Source: Litoribacter ruber (GTDB lineage Bacteria; Bacteroidota; Bacteroidia; Cytophagales; Cyclobacteriaceae). Taken from it: DNA of 64,000 nt. The translations under genes and the position numbers were made by a program. Below, in pieces: positions 6,651 through 15,846 of the stretch. The DNA lies in assembly GCF_018500185.1 (NCBI RefSeq), contig NZ_JAHBGI010000007.1, positions 62,001 through 126,000 on the forward strand. Reading direction: 5' to 3'. Numbering within the stretch: the stretch's first letter is position 1; the number at the start of each line of letters is the position of its first letter. The notes under the pieces are model-generated. The model was not told the DNA's origin, did no database searches, and was given only the letters and a program-made list of their open reading frames with translations.

Positions 6651-9062
6651 ATGAAAATTTCAATCAATAGGTTAAAAGATTTCATACTGCTGAATCAGTC
6701 TTCTGAAGAGATTGCCGATATGCTTACCCAGTCGGGTTTGGAGGTTGAAGGAATCGAGAGGTTTGAATCTGTGCCGGGCGGCCTGGAGGGCATTGTGATC
6801 GGTGAGGTATTGACCTGCGAGCCGCACCCCAACGCCGACAAGCTCACTCTTACTACTGTGGACACCGGCAGTGGAGTCGTGCCGATCGTGTGTGGTGCAC
6901 CTAATGTGGCCCAAGGGCAAAAAGTCGCAGTAGCGACTGTTGGAGCTACTCTTTACCCAAAAGGAGGTGATTCATTTGTGATAAAGAAGGCCAAAATCAG
7001 AGGTGAGGCTTCCCAGGGGATGATTTGTGCCGAAGATGAACTTGGACTGGGTGAAAGCCATGCCGGTATCATGGTACTGGACACGGACCTGCCAAACGGG
7101 ACGCCTGCAGCGGAGTTTTTCAACATCAAGCATGATGACGTGCTTGAGATTGGCCTTACTCCTAATCGGGCCGATGCCGCCTCGCATCTTGGGGTTGCCA
7201 GAGACTTGAAGGCTATCCTTCGGTCTGAAGTTTGTCTGCCATCAGTAAAAGAGTTCAGCGTGGACAATACTTCCCGTAGCATTGCAGTGGAAGTGGAAAA
7301 TGCCGAAGACTGCCCTCGCTATGCCGGCTTGACCATCAGCAATATCAAAGTCGGTCCTTCTCCGGAGTGGCTTCAGAACTATCTGAAAGCCCTGGATCTG
7401 GATCCGATCAACAATGTGGTGGATATCACCAACTATATTTTGCACGACCTTGGACAGCCTTTGCACGCTTTTGATGCGGACAAATTGGCCGGAGAGAAGA
7501 TCGTGGTAAAAAAACTAGCTGCTGGGACGGAATTTATTACTTTGGATGAAAAAGAGAGAAAGCTTACCGGCGATGAACTGATGATCTGTGATGCGGAGAA
7601 AGGGCTCTGCATGGCGGGAATCTTTGGAGGACTGGGGTCAGGTGTGTCTGATCAAACCACCTCCATTTTCTTGGAAAGTGCCTATTTTTCTCCTGATGTA
7701 ATCCGTAAAGGCAGCCAGCATCACGGATTGAAAACCGATGCATCTTTCCGGTTTGAAAGGGGAACCGATCCCAACATGCCGATTTATGCGCTTAAGCGGG
7801 CAGCCCTTTTGATTAAGGAAATTGCCGGAGGGGAAATCAGTTCGGAAATCGTGGACCTTTATCCCAATCCGATTGCTGATTTTGAGGTAGCAGTAAAGTA
7901 TAGAAACATTACCCGCTTAATCGGTAAGCACATCGAAAAAGAGGAAATTAAGGCTATTTTGACCCATCTCGACATTAAGGTTGTGGATGAGACGGAAGAG
8001 GGCTTTAGGGCTATTGTAAAGCCATACCGGGTGGATGTGACCAGAGAGGCAGACATCATTGAGGAAATCCTGAGGATTTACGGTTTCGAAAAAGTTGAGT
8101 TGACGGAGCATTATAGCTCTGATTTCTTGGCCGAACATCCCGCCAAGGATGGCAATAAACTTCAGTACAGACTTTCTGAGCTTTTGGGAGGCTTTGGCTA
8201 TCAGGAGATCATTACCAACTCGCTTACCAAGCCGCAATATGTGGAGAAGGCGGGCTACCTGAAGATGGAGGATAATGTGGAGATCCTAAACAAGCTGAGT
8301 GAAGATCTAGGGGTGATGAGGCAGACCATGCTTTTTACAGGTTTGGAAGTTTTGGCTCACAACATCAACAGGAGGCAAAAGGACCTGAAGTTTTTTGAGT
8401 TTGGAACCACTTACAAAAAAACTGCCGAAGGGTATCAGGAAGATCAGGTATTGGCGCTGTTCCTGACGGGAGACAAGGGCTCAGAGAGCTGGATGGAGCC
8501 ATCTAAGAAGGTAGCGTTCCCTGATCTTTACAGCGTGGTGGAAAGGCTTATCGAAAAGCTAAACCTTCCTGAATTGCATATGGAAATAATCCATGATGCT
8601 CCTTTTGACTATGCATTGGCTTTGACTTTGGGCAAAAATCCTGTGGGTAAGATCGGGTTGATTTCCGCAAAGGTTTGTAAATTGGCCGAGGTGAAGCAGG
8701 AAGTTTTCTATGCGGAGCTCAATTGGGACTATCTGCTGAAGAAAGCTGCGGGATTGAAGAAGTATGAAGAAATATCCAAGTTTCCAGAGGTGAGAAGGGA
8801 CCTTTCGCTGGTGATTTCCAAGGAAGTCACTTTCGATCATATCAAGCAGCTGGCCGTGAAGGCTGGCGGAAAACTTCTCAAGCGCATCGGGGTGTTTGAT
8901 GTGTACCAAGGGGACAAGATTGATTCCGACAAGAAGGCTTATGCGTTGAGTTTTTATCTTCAGGATAACGAGAAGACTTTGACCGATAAGGTGATTGATA
9001 AGACTATGGGTAGATTGATGCAGTCTTTTGAGAATGAGATTAATGCTTTGATTAGAAAATAA
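6651..9062 (+). CDS. pheT: phenylalanine-tRNA ligase beta subunit
   Basis: 803 residues, the usual bacterial length. Recognisable parts in order: an N-terminal region (MKISINRLKDFI), an EMAP/OB tRNA-binding domain (about 40-150, with HPNADKLTL and VCGAPNV), B3/B4 editing domain, the B5 domain, the catalytic-like core (FRFERGTDPN, RREADIIEEI-type segment), and a C-terminal FDX-ACB anticodon-binding domain (about 710-803, with KFPEVRRDLSLV). With PheS, encoded elsewhere, it forms the alpha2-beta2 synthetase charging tRNA-Phe. It leads a tight run with a coiled-coil gene, zapA and rny. Confidence 0.97.
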   Translation: MKISINRLKDFILLNQSSEEIADMLTQSGLEVEGIERFESVPGGLEGIVIGEVLTCEPHPNADKLTLTTVDTGSGVVPIVCGAPNVAQGQKVAVATVGATLYPKGGDSFVIKKAKIRGEASQGMICAEDELGLGESHAGIMVLDTDLPNGTPAAEFFNIKHDDVLEIGLTPNRADAASHLGVARDLKAILRSEVCLPSVKEFSVDNTSRSIAVEVENAEDCPRYAGLTISNIKVGPSPEWLQNYLKALDLDPINNVVDITNYILHDLGQPLHAFDADKLAGEKIVVKKLAAGTEFITLDEKERKLTGDELMICDAEKGLCMAGIFGGLGSGVSDQTTSIFLESAYFSPDVIRKGSQHHGLKTDASFRFERGTDPNMPIYALKRAALLIKEIAGGEISSEIVDLYPNPIADFEVAVKYRNITRLIGKHIEKEEIKAILTHLDIKVVDETEEGFRAIVKPYRVDVTREADIIEEILRIYGFEKVELTEHYSSDFLAEHPAKDGNKLQYRLSELLGGFGYQEIITNSLTKPQYVEKAGYLKMEDNVEILNKLSEDLGVMRQTMLFTGLEVLAHNINRRQKDLKFFEFGTTYKKTAEGYQEDQVLALFLTGDKGSESWMEPSKKVAFPDLYSVVERLIEKLNLPELHMEIIHDAPFDYALALTLGKNPVGKIGLISAKVCKLAEVKQEVFYAELNWDYLLKKAAGLKKYEEISKFPEVRRDLSLVISKEVTFDHIKQLAVKAGGKLLKRIGVFDVYQGDKIDSDKKAYALSFYLQDNEKTLTDKVIDKTMGRLMQSFENEINALIRK

Positions 9063-9064
9063 AA

Positions 9065-9349
9065 ATGATCCACGAAGAACTTGACCGGCTAGAGCGGCTT
9101 GCCTACCAGGTGAGCAAGAAAATCAACCAACTTGAGGAGGAGAAATCCCTACTTGAGGAAAGGCTTTCCATGGCCGAGTCCAAGTTGAAGGAGAAAGATG
9201 ATGCTTTGGATCATTTTAAAAATCAAATTAAAATTAGTAAAATTGTAAATAACATACCGGTGGAAAATATGGAGTCCGCCGAATTGAGAGAACGCATCAA
9301 TAATTATATAAAAGAAATTGATAAGATAATTACCTATTTGTCTGAATAA
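9065..9349 (+). CDS. small coiled-coil protein upstream of zapA
   Basis: 94 residues starting 2 bp after the pheT stop. The first 65 residues form a heptad-like coiled coil (LDRLERLAYQVSKKI, LEEEKSLLEERLSMAESKL) followed by a short acidic helix with ELRERINNYIKEIDKI. It sits directly before zapA with a 1-bp gap. By position and shape it could be a ZapB-like partner of ZapA at the division ring, but this is inferred from context; no sequence motif proves it. Confidence 0.75.
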   Translation: MIHEELDRLERLAYQVSKKINQLEEEKSLLEERLSMAESKLKEKDDALDHFKNQIKISKIVNNIPVENMESAELRERINNYIKEIDKIITYLSE

Positions 9350-9350
9350 T

Positions 9351-9635
9351 ATGAACACACTTTCCATTAAAATAAAAATAGGAGATAGGGAATATCCTAT
9401 GAAAGTCAAGGTGGAAGATGAGGCCAGGATCAGACGCGCAGGAAAGCTTATCAACGATAAATTGAAAAGATACAGAGAAGAATTTGGTCTGGATGATAGG
9501 CAGGATCTGCTAGCCATGGTGGCCTTTGACTGCATGGTGGAGTCCATGGAGCTTGGTGAAATGAATGCCGAAGGCAGCGAAAAGATCGAGTCTACTTTGT
9601 CCCAAATCAATGAACATTTGACATCCTTGATATAA
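9351..9635 (+). CDS. zapA: cell division protein ZapA
   Basis: 94 residues with the ZapA pattern: a short N-terminal beta-strand domain (SIKIKIGDREYPMKV), then RAGKLINDKLKRY, the LLAMVAFD core and a C-terminal coiled coil. ZapA binds FtsZ filaments and bundles them at the division site. It is co-transcribed with pheT and the preceding coiled-coil gene. The length fits the family (about 95-110). Confidence 0.88.
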   Translation: MNTLSIKIKIGDREYPMKVKVEDEARIRRAGKLINDKLKRYREEFGLDDRQDLLAMVAFDCMVESMELGEMNAEGSEKIESTLSQINEHLTSLI

Positions 9636-9703
9636 TTGTTGAAAATTCGCTCCGTTCGGGACTTTTTGAAAAGCCGGTAGGTCTATAAATCTAAAATATA
9701 CCT

Positions 9704-11266
9704 ATGGGAGTAACATACATTATTATAGCGGGAGTGGTCGGCCTCATAGTAGGCGGATTGCTGGCAGGTTTTTTTATTAAGAGCAACAATAAAAAGATCG
9801 AAGAAGAGGCCCGGGAAAAAGCCAAAAGCACCATCCGTGAGGCTGAGCTTACCGGAGAGTCTATTAAGAAAGACAAAATCCTTGAAGCCAAGGAAAAATA
9901 CCTACGTCTTAAATCCGAATTTGAAGAGGAAGTAAGTAAGAAGAAGAACATTCTCATCACCAATGAGGGCAAGCTAAAGCAGCGTGAGCAGATCCTTTCC
10001 AAGGAAATGGAGCAACTCAAGCGGAAGGAAGCCGAATTGGACAGCAAAAAGGAGAACCTGAATGCCCAGCTACATGCCGTACAGGTGAAAAAAGAAGAAC
10101 TGGATAGGGTTACCAATCAAAGAATTTCAGATTTGGAGAAAATTGCTCTGCTGACCAGAGATGAGGCTAGGGAGCAGATCATCGAGATGCTGAAAGACGA
10201 AGCCCAAACCAAGGCATCTTCCCAAATCAAAGATATCCTAGATCAGGCGAAATTGACGGCTACTAAGCAGGCGAAGAAAATCGTATTGGATACTATCCAG
10301 CGAACTGCTACTGAGCATGCAATCGAAAACTGCGTGTCTGTTTTCAACATCGAAAGCGACGATATCAAGGGTAAGATCATCGGTCGTGAGGGTAGAAATA
10401 TCCGAGCCTTGGAATCTGCCACAGGAGTGGAGATAGTGGTGGATGATACGCCTGAGGCAATTATCATATCTGGTTTTGATCCGGTAAGGAGAGAGGTAGC
10501 CAGATTGTCCCTTCACCGATTGGTACAGGATGGCAGAATCCACCCGGCTAGAATTGAAGAGGTAGTAGCTAAAACCGAGAAAAACATTGAAGAGGAGATT
10601 GTAGAAATAGGGGAAAGAACCTGTATTGAGCTAGGAGTTCACGGCCTACACCCTGAGTTGATCAGAATGGTGGGTAGAATGAGATTCCGTTCTTCATATG
10701 GACAGAACCTTCTGCAACACTCTAAGGAAGTAGCCAAGCTTTGTGCTACCATGGCTGCGGAAATGGGCTTGAATGCCAAACTGGCTAAGAGAGCTGGATT
10801 GCTTCACGATATCGGAAAGGTGTATCCAGAGGAGGCCGAGCTTCCACATGCAATCTTGGGTATGGAGCTTGCCAAGAAATATAAAGAGCATCCGGAAGTC
10901 GTAAACGCCATCGGGGCTCACCACGATGAGATTGAGATGACTTCCATGATATCGCCTATTGTTCAGGCCTCCGATGCAATCTCGGGTTCTAGACCTGGTG
11001 CCAGACGTGAAATCATGGACAGCTACATCAAGAGGCTAAAGGATCTGGAAGACCTTGCGTTGAGCTTTGATGGAGTGAACAAGTGCTTTGCCATGCAGGC
11101 AGGTAGAGAGTTGAGAGTTTTGGTGGATGCCGAAAACGTGGACGATAACACTGCAGGCAAGTTGTCCTTTGATATCTCACAAAAGATAGAAAAAGAGATG
11201 CAATATCCTGGTCAAATAAAAATCACGGTTATCCGTGAAATGAGGGCCGTAAATTACGCCAAGTAA
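9704..11266 (+). CDS. rny: ribonuclease Y
   Basis: 520 residues: an N-terminal membrane helix (about 4-24), a long coiled coil (about 30-200), a KH RNA-binding domain with [15 protein letters not shown] (about 222-236), and an HD phosphohydrolase domain with LLHDIGKV and HHDEIEMTS. This is the complete RNase Y layout of a membrane-tethered endoribonuclease that starts mRNA decay. It lies 68 bp after zapA and is closed by an intrinsic terminator. Confidence 0.97.
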   Translation: MGVTYIIIAGVVGLIVGGLLAGFFIKSNNKKIEEEAREKAKSTIREAELTGESIKKDKILEAKEKYLRLKSEFEEEVSKKKNILITNEGKLKQREQILSKEMEQLKRKEAELDSKKENLNAQLHAVQVKKEELDRVTNQRISDLEKIALLTRDEAREQIIEMLKDEAQTKASSQIKDILDQAKLTATKQAKKIVLDTIQRTATEHAIENCVSVFNIESDDIKGKIIGREGRNIRALESATGVEIVVDDTPEAIIISGFDPVRREVARLSLHRLVQDGRIHPARIEEVVAKTEKNIEEEIVEIGERTCIELGVHGLHPELIRMVGRMRFRSSYGQNLLQHSKEVAKLCATMAAEMGLNAKLAKRAGLLHDIGKVYPEEAELPHAILGMELAKKYKEHPEVVNAIGAHHDEIEMTSMISPIVQASDAISGSRPGARREIMDSYIKRLKDLEDLALSFDGVNKCFAMQAGRELRVLVDAENVDDNTAGKLSFDISQKIEKEMQYPGQIKITVIREMRAVNYAK

Positions 11267-11286
11267 TAACAGCTCAAAAACAAAAG

Positions 11287-11321
11287 CCTCCTGTTGTAAG
11301 TTTTCAATAGGAGGTTTTTTT
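11287..11321 (+). terminator. intrinsic terminator after rny
   Basis: A 10-bp stem (11287-11296 with 11305-11314, one G-U), an 8-base loop, then seven T. Confidence 0.88.
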
Positions 11322-11346
11322 GTTTTACACTTTTAGCATCAGCTGT

Positions 11347-12147
11347 ATGGCATTACTTCTAAGCAAAAGGAATTCATTGAGTTTGCTCTGGTACCAGTTT
11401 GCAGTAATGTCAGGACTGAAGGGGTTGAGCAGGGAAGAAACCAAAATTCTGGAGGAATATTTTCCCTATTACCAGCAGCTCTCGGAGGGTTTTCAAAAGG
11501 AATTCCGCCAACGCTTAGCTTTATTTATCTGCAACAAATGTTTTTATGCGAGGGGCGACCTCAGGGGCGTAACTTTAGAGATGAAGGTTCTCATTAGTGC
11601 CACCGCCGTAAAACTGCTTTTTGGATTTCCCAAGCATATATTACTTCGCCATTTTGATAAGATACTCATCTATCCCGACCGCTACCTTTCTACCCAAACC
11701 AATAAATACCATAACGGAGAAGTAAATCCCCGCTATGGTGTAATCGTAATTTCCTGGAAGAGCTTTATGAAGGGGTTCGCCCTTCCCAATGATGGGGTGA
11801 ATCTGGGTATTCATGAATTTGCCCATGCCCTCAAGATTGAAAACCAGATCAAATATAATGGGGAACATAGCTTTTTGGACAAAGTCTGGTGGAAGCGGTA
11901 TATTGAACTTGCAGCAGAGGAAATTCAAAAAGTAAAGGAGGGTGGAAATTCCTTTTTCAGGTTGCAGGCCAGTGAAAATATCCACGAATTTTTCGCTGTA
12001 TCTGTGGAGGCCTTTTTTGAAAAAGCATCCGAATTCAAGATCTACAATCCGGATTTATATGAAAGCCTGGTGAATTTGCTTCACCAGGATCCCATAGTGC
12101 TTTTCGCTGGGGGCATCGTCAAAGAGTTTGCCTTGGCGAAAGCTTGA
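11347..12147 (+). CDS. MtfA-like zinc peptidase (M90 family)
   Basis: 266 residues from ATG 11347; an earlier frame start at 11320 overlaps the rny terminator and is rejected. The zinc-binding HEFAH motif (in LGIHEFAHALK) and the downstream glutamate in NIHEFFAVSVEAFFE match the MtfA/M90 family, as does the preceding block KILIYPDRYLS...GVIVISW. In enterobacteria MtfA is a cytosolic peptidase that also binds the regulator Mlc; no such partner is implied here. An N-terminal hydrophobic stretch of about 15 residues may be a membrane contact. It converges on the ABC-F gene 8 bp away with no terminator seen. Confidence 0.85.
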   Translation: MALLLSKRNSLSLLWYQFAVMSGLKGLSREETKILEEYFPYYQQLSEGFQKEFRQRLALFICNKCFYARGDLRGVTLEMKVLISATAVKLLFGFPKHILLRHFDKILIYPDRYLSTQTNKYHNGEVNPRYGVIVISWKSFMKGFALPNDGVNLGIHEFAHALKIENQIKYNGEHSFLDKVWWKRYIELAAEEIQKVKEGGNSFFRLQASENIHEFFAVSVEAFFEKASEFKIYNPDLYESLVNLLHQDPIVLFAGGIVKEFALAKA

Positions 12148-12155
12148 TTTTTCTG

Positions 12156-13787
12156 TTATTTCTCCACCTCTCTGAGGTTTTCCATCTTTTTGTAAGCCAA
12201 GAAGCCATTGATGTCTTCAAAGTGTTCACGCACTCTCTTGTTGCCAAATTCGTAAACCTTGGTCACTAGGCCGTCTAGGAAGTCCCTATCGTGAGAAACC
12301 AGGATGAGTGTACCGTCAAATGCCTTCAATGCGTCCTTGATGATATCCTTGGTTTTCATGTCCAAGTGGTTGGTAGGCTCATCGAGGATAAGTAGGTTAA
12401 CCGGCTCAAGGAGAAGCTTGATCATGGCCAATCGGGTTTTTTCCCCTCCGGAAAGGACCTTCACCTTCTTCATGGAATTGTCTCCGCCAAACATAAAGGC
12501 CCCCAAAAGGTCTTTGATTTTCGATCGGATCTCTCCCACCGCAATACGGTCGATGGTGTCAAATACGGTCAGGTTTTCATCCAAAAGCGAGGCTTGGTTT
12601 TGGGCAAAATAGCCGATTTGGGTGTTGTGGCCCAGCTCAAGTCTGCCTTCAAAGTCAATTTCTCCCATTATGGCCTTGATCATCGTGGACTTACCTTCTC
12701 CGTTTTTACCTACAAAGGCAATTTTTTGCCCTCTTTCGATGGTCATGGAGGCGTTTTTGAAAACCACATGGTCATCATAAGACTTTGAAAGCTCCTCTAC
12801 GATCACTGGATATTTTCCGGATCTTGGGGATGGAGGAAAGCGTAGTTTTAGTGCAGAGTTGTCCACCTCGTCCACTTCCACGATTTCCAATTTCTCGAGC
12901 ATTTTCACCCGGGACTGTACCTGTAGGGTCTTGGAGTAGGTGCCTTTGAAGCGTTCTATGAACTGCATATTGTCAGCGATCATTTTTTGCTGCTCCTCGT
13001 AGGCCTTTTGCTGGTGCTCGCGGCGTTCCTTTCTTAATTCAAGGTAATGGCTGTATTTGGCTTTGTAATCGTAGATTCGGCCCATTGTAACCTCTATGGT
13101 TCTGGTGGTGATGTTATCTACAAATGCCCGGTCGTGAGAGATTACGATCACAGCTTTGGCCTTTTCGGTCAGGAACTCCTCCAGCCACTGAATGGACTCG
13201 ATGTCCAAGTGGTTGGTAGGCTCATCCAGAAGAATAAGATCAGGCTTTTGAAGCAGGATTTTGGCCAATTCAATACGCATTCTCCAGCCCCCGCTGAACT
13301 CCGAAGTCGGTCTTTGGAAATCAGCTCTTTCAAAACCCAGTCCCAGTAACACTTTTTCCACCTCAGCTTCATAGTTGACTTCCTCGATGGAGTAAAACTT
13401 TTCGCTTAGCTCTGATACCTTTTCAATGATTTTGTAATATTCCTCAGAATCGTAGTCAGTCCTTACGGTGAGCTCCTCATTTAGGGCTTCAATTTCAGTC
13501 TTCATATCCAAGTAGCTGGCAAAAGCCTTGGAAGTTTCCTCAAACACCGTGGCGTCATCTTTTGTGAGAAGGTGCTGGGGAAGGTAAGAAATCACGAAAT
13601 CCTTTGGTGCAGACACTCCGCCTGAAGATGGTTTGCCCACCCCGGCAATGATTTTCAGCAGCGTGGATTTACCCGCTCCGTTTTTACCCATTAGGGCGAT
13701 TTTGTCATTCTCGTTGATGCTGAAGGAAATGTTGCTGAAAAGGGCCGAGCCGCCATGCTGCACGGTTAAGGAATCTACTGAAATCAT
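12156..13787 (-). CDS. ABC-F family ATPase
   Basis: 543 residues with two ATP-binding cassettes (Walker A GKNGAGKST near residue 36 and GKNGEGKST in the second half), signatures FSGGW and LSGGE, and [10 protein letters not shown] in both halves. A charged linker of about 80 residues separates them. No membrane domain is present, so it is a ribosome-associated ABC-F protein. It belongs to the YbiT/Uup-like branch rather than EttA, judged by the linker; which subgroup, and whether it protects ribosomes from an antibiotic, cannot be decided from sequence alone. Confidence 0.92.
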   Translation of the reverse strand: MISVDSLTVQHGGSALFSNISFSINENDKIALMGKNGAGKSTLLKIIAGVGKPSSGGVSAPKDFVISYLPQHLLTKDDATVFEETSKAFASYLDMKTEIEALNEELTVRTDYDSEEYYKIIEKVSELSEKFYSIEEVNYEAEVEKVLLGLGFERADFQRPTSEFSGGWRMRIELAKILLQKPDLILLDEPTNHLDIESIQWLEEFLTEKAKAVIVISHDRAFVDNITTRTIEVTMGRIYDYKAKYSHYLELRKERREHQQKAYEEQQKMIADNMQFIERFKGTYSKTLQVQSRVKMLEKLEIVEVDEVDNSALKLRFPPSPRSGKYPVIVEELSKSYDDHVVFKNASMTIERGQKIAFVGKNGEGKSTMIKAIMGEIDFEGRLELGHNTQIGYFAQNQASLLDENLTVFDTIDRIAVGEIRSKIKDLLGAFMFGGDNSMKKVKVLSGGEKTRLAMIKLLLEPVNLLILDEPTNHLDMKTKDIIKDALKAFDGTLILVSHDRDFLDGLVTKVYEFGNKRVREHFEDINGFLAYKKMENLREVEK

Positions 13788-13806
13788 ATCTTTGAATTTG
13801 AAGGCG

Positions 13807-13840
13807 CAAAGATAGTAAGCCTTTGGAAATAAACAGCAAA
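13807..13840 (-). promoter_or_regulatory. candidate promoter of the ABC-F gene
   Basis: Read on the minus strand, TTTG (13840-13837) is followed after 22 bp by TATCTTTG (13814-13807). The -7 is exact, the spacer slightly long. The leader would be about 15 bases. Confidence 0.5.
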
Positions 13841-13871
13841 GGCGAACTTAGCAAAAGGCCACAAAGTCTCA

Positions 13872-13918
13872 CCAAGTCTAAATTAAGTTACACAAAGGCA
13901 GGGTTAATTTAGACTTGG
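13872..13918. repeat. perfect 15-bp inverted repeat
   Basis: CCAAGTCTAAATTAA at 13872-13886 is repeated in inverse orientation at 13904-13918, separated by 17 bp. It lies just 3' of the SDR stop codon and upstream of the ABC-F gene. No strong U-run follows the minus-strand hairpin, so it is an imperfect terminator candidate or the end of a small repeat element. Confidence 0.8.
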
Positions 13919-13927
13919 AAGTTTCTT

Positions 13928-14737
13928 TTATTTCTCTTGAAAAGAAGGATAAAGGGTCATGCCGCCATCTATGTAGAGGCTGGTGCCAGTAATATAGTCT
14001 GCTTGGTCGGAACTCAGCCATACTGCTGCTTGGGCAATATCTTCAGTGTCGCCGATACGTCCGTAGGGGATTTTTTTGAGCATGTTCTTCTTACCTTCCT
14101 CATCTTTCCACTCATGTTCGTTGATGGGGGTTTTGATGGCACCGGGTGAAATGCTGTTGACGCGGATTTTCTTTGGTGCCAATTCTTGGGCGATGGATTT
14201 CATCATCATTTTGAGGCCACCCTTGGCTGTAGCGTAGTTGACCCTACCAGACCAAGGGATCGTTTCGTGAACGGAGCTGATGAAGATGATTTTGCCACAG
14301 GCTTTGGATACTTCTTCCTTGATGCCCTGTTCCTGAAAAACCTTGGCAGCACGCTGGGCGCAAAGAAAAGCACCTGTCAAGTTCGTCTGGATGACTTTTT
14401 GCCAATCCTCTAGAGACATTTCCAAAAATGGTTTGTCTTCCTGTATGCCTGCATTGTTAACCAAAATGTGGAGCTCTCCGAAGGTTTTTTTGGTTTCTTC
14501 AAAGATCATTTTCACATCCTCTTCCTTGCCTACATCCCCTTTCACGATGATGGCTTTGCTGCCTTTGTCCACTACAGCTTGTTGGGTTTTCTTGGCTCCT
14601 TCTTCATCGCCATGAAAATTGATGACAACATTGGCTCCCGCGGCTCCCAGGGCAATGGCGATGCCCTGCCCAATGCCTGAGCTTCCTCCAGTGACTATGG
14701 CCGTTTGGTTTCTTAGAAGTAGGTTTTGATCAATCAT
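13928..14737 (-). CDS. short-chain dehydrogenase/reductase (glucose dehydrogenase-like)
   Basis: 269 residues from ATG 14737 (MIDQNLLLRNQ). It has the Rossmann glycine motif TGGSSGIGQG near residue 14, NNAG, the catalytic serine in FISSVHE, YATAKGG (catalytic Tyr and Lys) and a C-terminal TGTSLYIDGGMTLYP that is characteristic of glucose-1-dehydrogenase-type classical SDRs. The substrate cannot be told. An in-frame ATG at 14782 would add 15 residues; still earlier starts cross the sucD terminator and are rejected. It lies downstream of sucD on the same strand. Confidence 0.9.
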   Translation of the reverse strand: MIDQNLLLRNQTAIVTGGSSGIGQGIAIALGAAGANVVINFHGDEEGAKKTQQAVVDKGSKAIIVKGDVGKEEDVKMIFEETKKTFGELHILVNNAGIQEDKPFLEMSLEDWQKVIQTNLTGAFLCAQRAAKVFQEQGIKEEVSKACGKIIFISSVHETIPWSGRVNYATAKGGLKMMMKSIAQELAPKKIRVNSISPGAIKTPINEHEWKDEEGKKNMLKKIPYGRIGDTEDIAQAAVWLSSDQADYITGTSLYIDGGMTLYPSFQEK

Positions 14738-14782
14738 GTTCCTGAAGTTTTGGTGGTTAATGTGAACTTGCTTTAGGAACAT

Positions 14783-14813
14783 AAAAAAAGGGGAACTGTT
14801 TGGTTCCCCTTTT
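14783..14813 (-). terminator. intrinsic terminator after sucD
   Basis: On the minus strand a 7-10 bp stem built on GGGGAAC/GTTCCCC (14809-14803 with 14796-14790, flanked by A/T pairs) is followed by seven U. It separates sucD from the SDR gene. Confidence 0.88.
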
Positions 14814-14834
14814 CTAAATCTGTGCATTATATGC

Positions 14835-15719
14835 TTATTGAGCTTCTACGCCCAAAGCTTTTGCCATTACTGCACCTATTTCTGCAGGAGAGTCGGCTAC
14901 GTGGATGCCGTTTTCTCTCATGATTCTCATTTTAGCTTCAGCAGTATCATCAGCTCCACCGATGATGGCACCAGCGTGGCCCATTCTTCGGCCTGGAGGC
15001 GCTGTCTGGCCGGCGATGAAACCTACAACTGGCTTCTGGTTGCCGTTTTCTTTGATCCACTTAGCAGCTTCAGCTTCATAGTTACCACCGATTTCACCGA
15101 TCATTACGATGGCGTCAGTTTCTGGGTCGTTCATCAAAAGTTGAACAGCTTCTTTGGTAGAAGTACCGATGATCGGGTCCCCACCGATACCGATGGCAGT
15201 AGATACGCCCAAACCTGCCTTAGCAACCTGGTCAGCAGCTTCGTAAGTCAAGGTTCCTGATTTGGAAACAATACCGATACGGCCTTGCTTGAAGACGAAA
15301 CCAGGCATGATGCCCACTTTTGCCTCACCTGGAGTGATCACACCTGGACAGTTTGGTCCGATAAGTGTAGCTCCTCTCTGCTGGATGTAAGGTTTTGCTC
15401 TCATCATGTCCTTAACAGGAATTCCTTCAGTAATGGCAATGATAACCTTGATACCGGCATCAGCTGCTTCCATGATGGCATCAGCTGCAAATGCAGGGGG
15501 AACAAAAATAATGGAGGTATCCGCTCCTGTTTTTTGCACCGCTTCTTCAACAGAGTTGAAAACTGGTCTTTCCAAATGGGTGCTTCCTCCTTTACCTGGA
15601 GTGACGCCGCCCACTACATTGGTGCCGTAATCAATCATCTGCTGGGCATGGAATGACCCCTCAGAGCCGGTAAACCCTTGCACAATTACTTTTGAATTCT
15701 TATTTACTAAAACACTCAT
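14835..15719 (-). CDS. sucD: succinyl-CoA synthetase alpha subunit
   Basis: 294 residues, family length. The N-terminal CoA-binding region ([18 protein letters not shown]) and the C-terminal phosphohistidine site in [17 protein letters not shown] are present. With SucC it converts succinyl-CoA to succinate with substrate-level phosphorylation in the TCA cycle. sucC is not adjacent. It is expressed from its own promoter at 15743-15772. It links to methylmalonyl-CoA mutase (34891-38825), which makes or uses succinyl-CoA. Confidence 0.97.
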   Translation of the reverse strand: MSVLVNKNSKVIVQGFTGSEGSFHAQQMIDYGTNVVGGVTPGKGGSTHLERPVFNSVEEAVQKTGADTSIIFVPPAFAADAIMEAADAGIKVIIAITEGIPVKDMMRAKPYIQQRGATLIGPNCPGVITPGEAKVGIMPGFVFKQGRIGIVSKSGTLTYEAADQVAKAGLGVSTAIGIGGDPIIGTSTKEAVQLLMNDPETDAIVMIGEIGGNYEAEAAKWIKENGNQKPVVGFIAGQTAPPGRRMGHAGAIIGGADDTAEAKMRIMRENGIHVADSPAEIGAVMAKALGVEAQ

Positions 15720-15742
15720 GTCGCGATTTTTAAAGTTTGATA

Positions 15743-15772
15743 CAAAAATAAGACATTAAGACCTTTCACAAA
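15743..15772 (-). promoter_or_regulatory. sucD promoter
   Basis: On the minus strand TTTG (15772-15769) precedes TATTTTTG (15750-15743) by 18 bp, one base short of the consensus spacer. The leader would be about 20 bases. Confidence 0.6.
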
Positions 15773-15846
15773 AGAATTATCAAACATTCTCAATTTAATT
15801 TATTCTAATCATTGTTTTTTATAAATTAGTAGAATACTACAATTTT

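Noticed and set aside
9636-9703. 6S RNA or other RNA gene between zapA and rny
   Set aside because: The 68-bp gap is too short and shows no suitable fold.
14738-14827. Longer SDR start at 14827
   Set aside because: It would be translated through the sucD terminator; only the starts at 14737 and possibly 14782 are reasonable.
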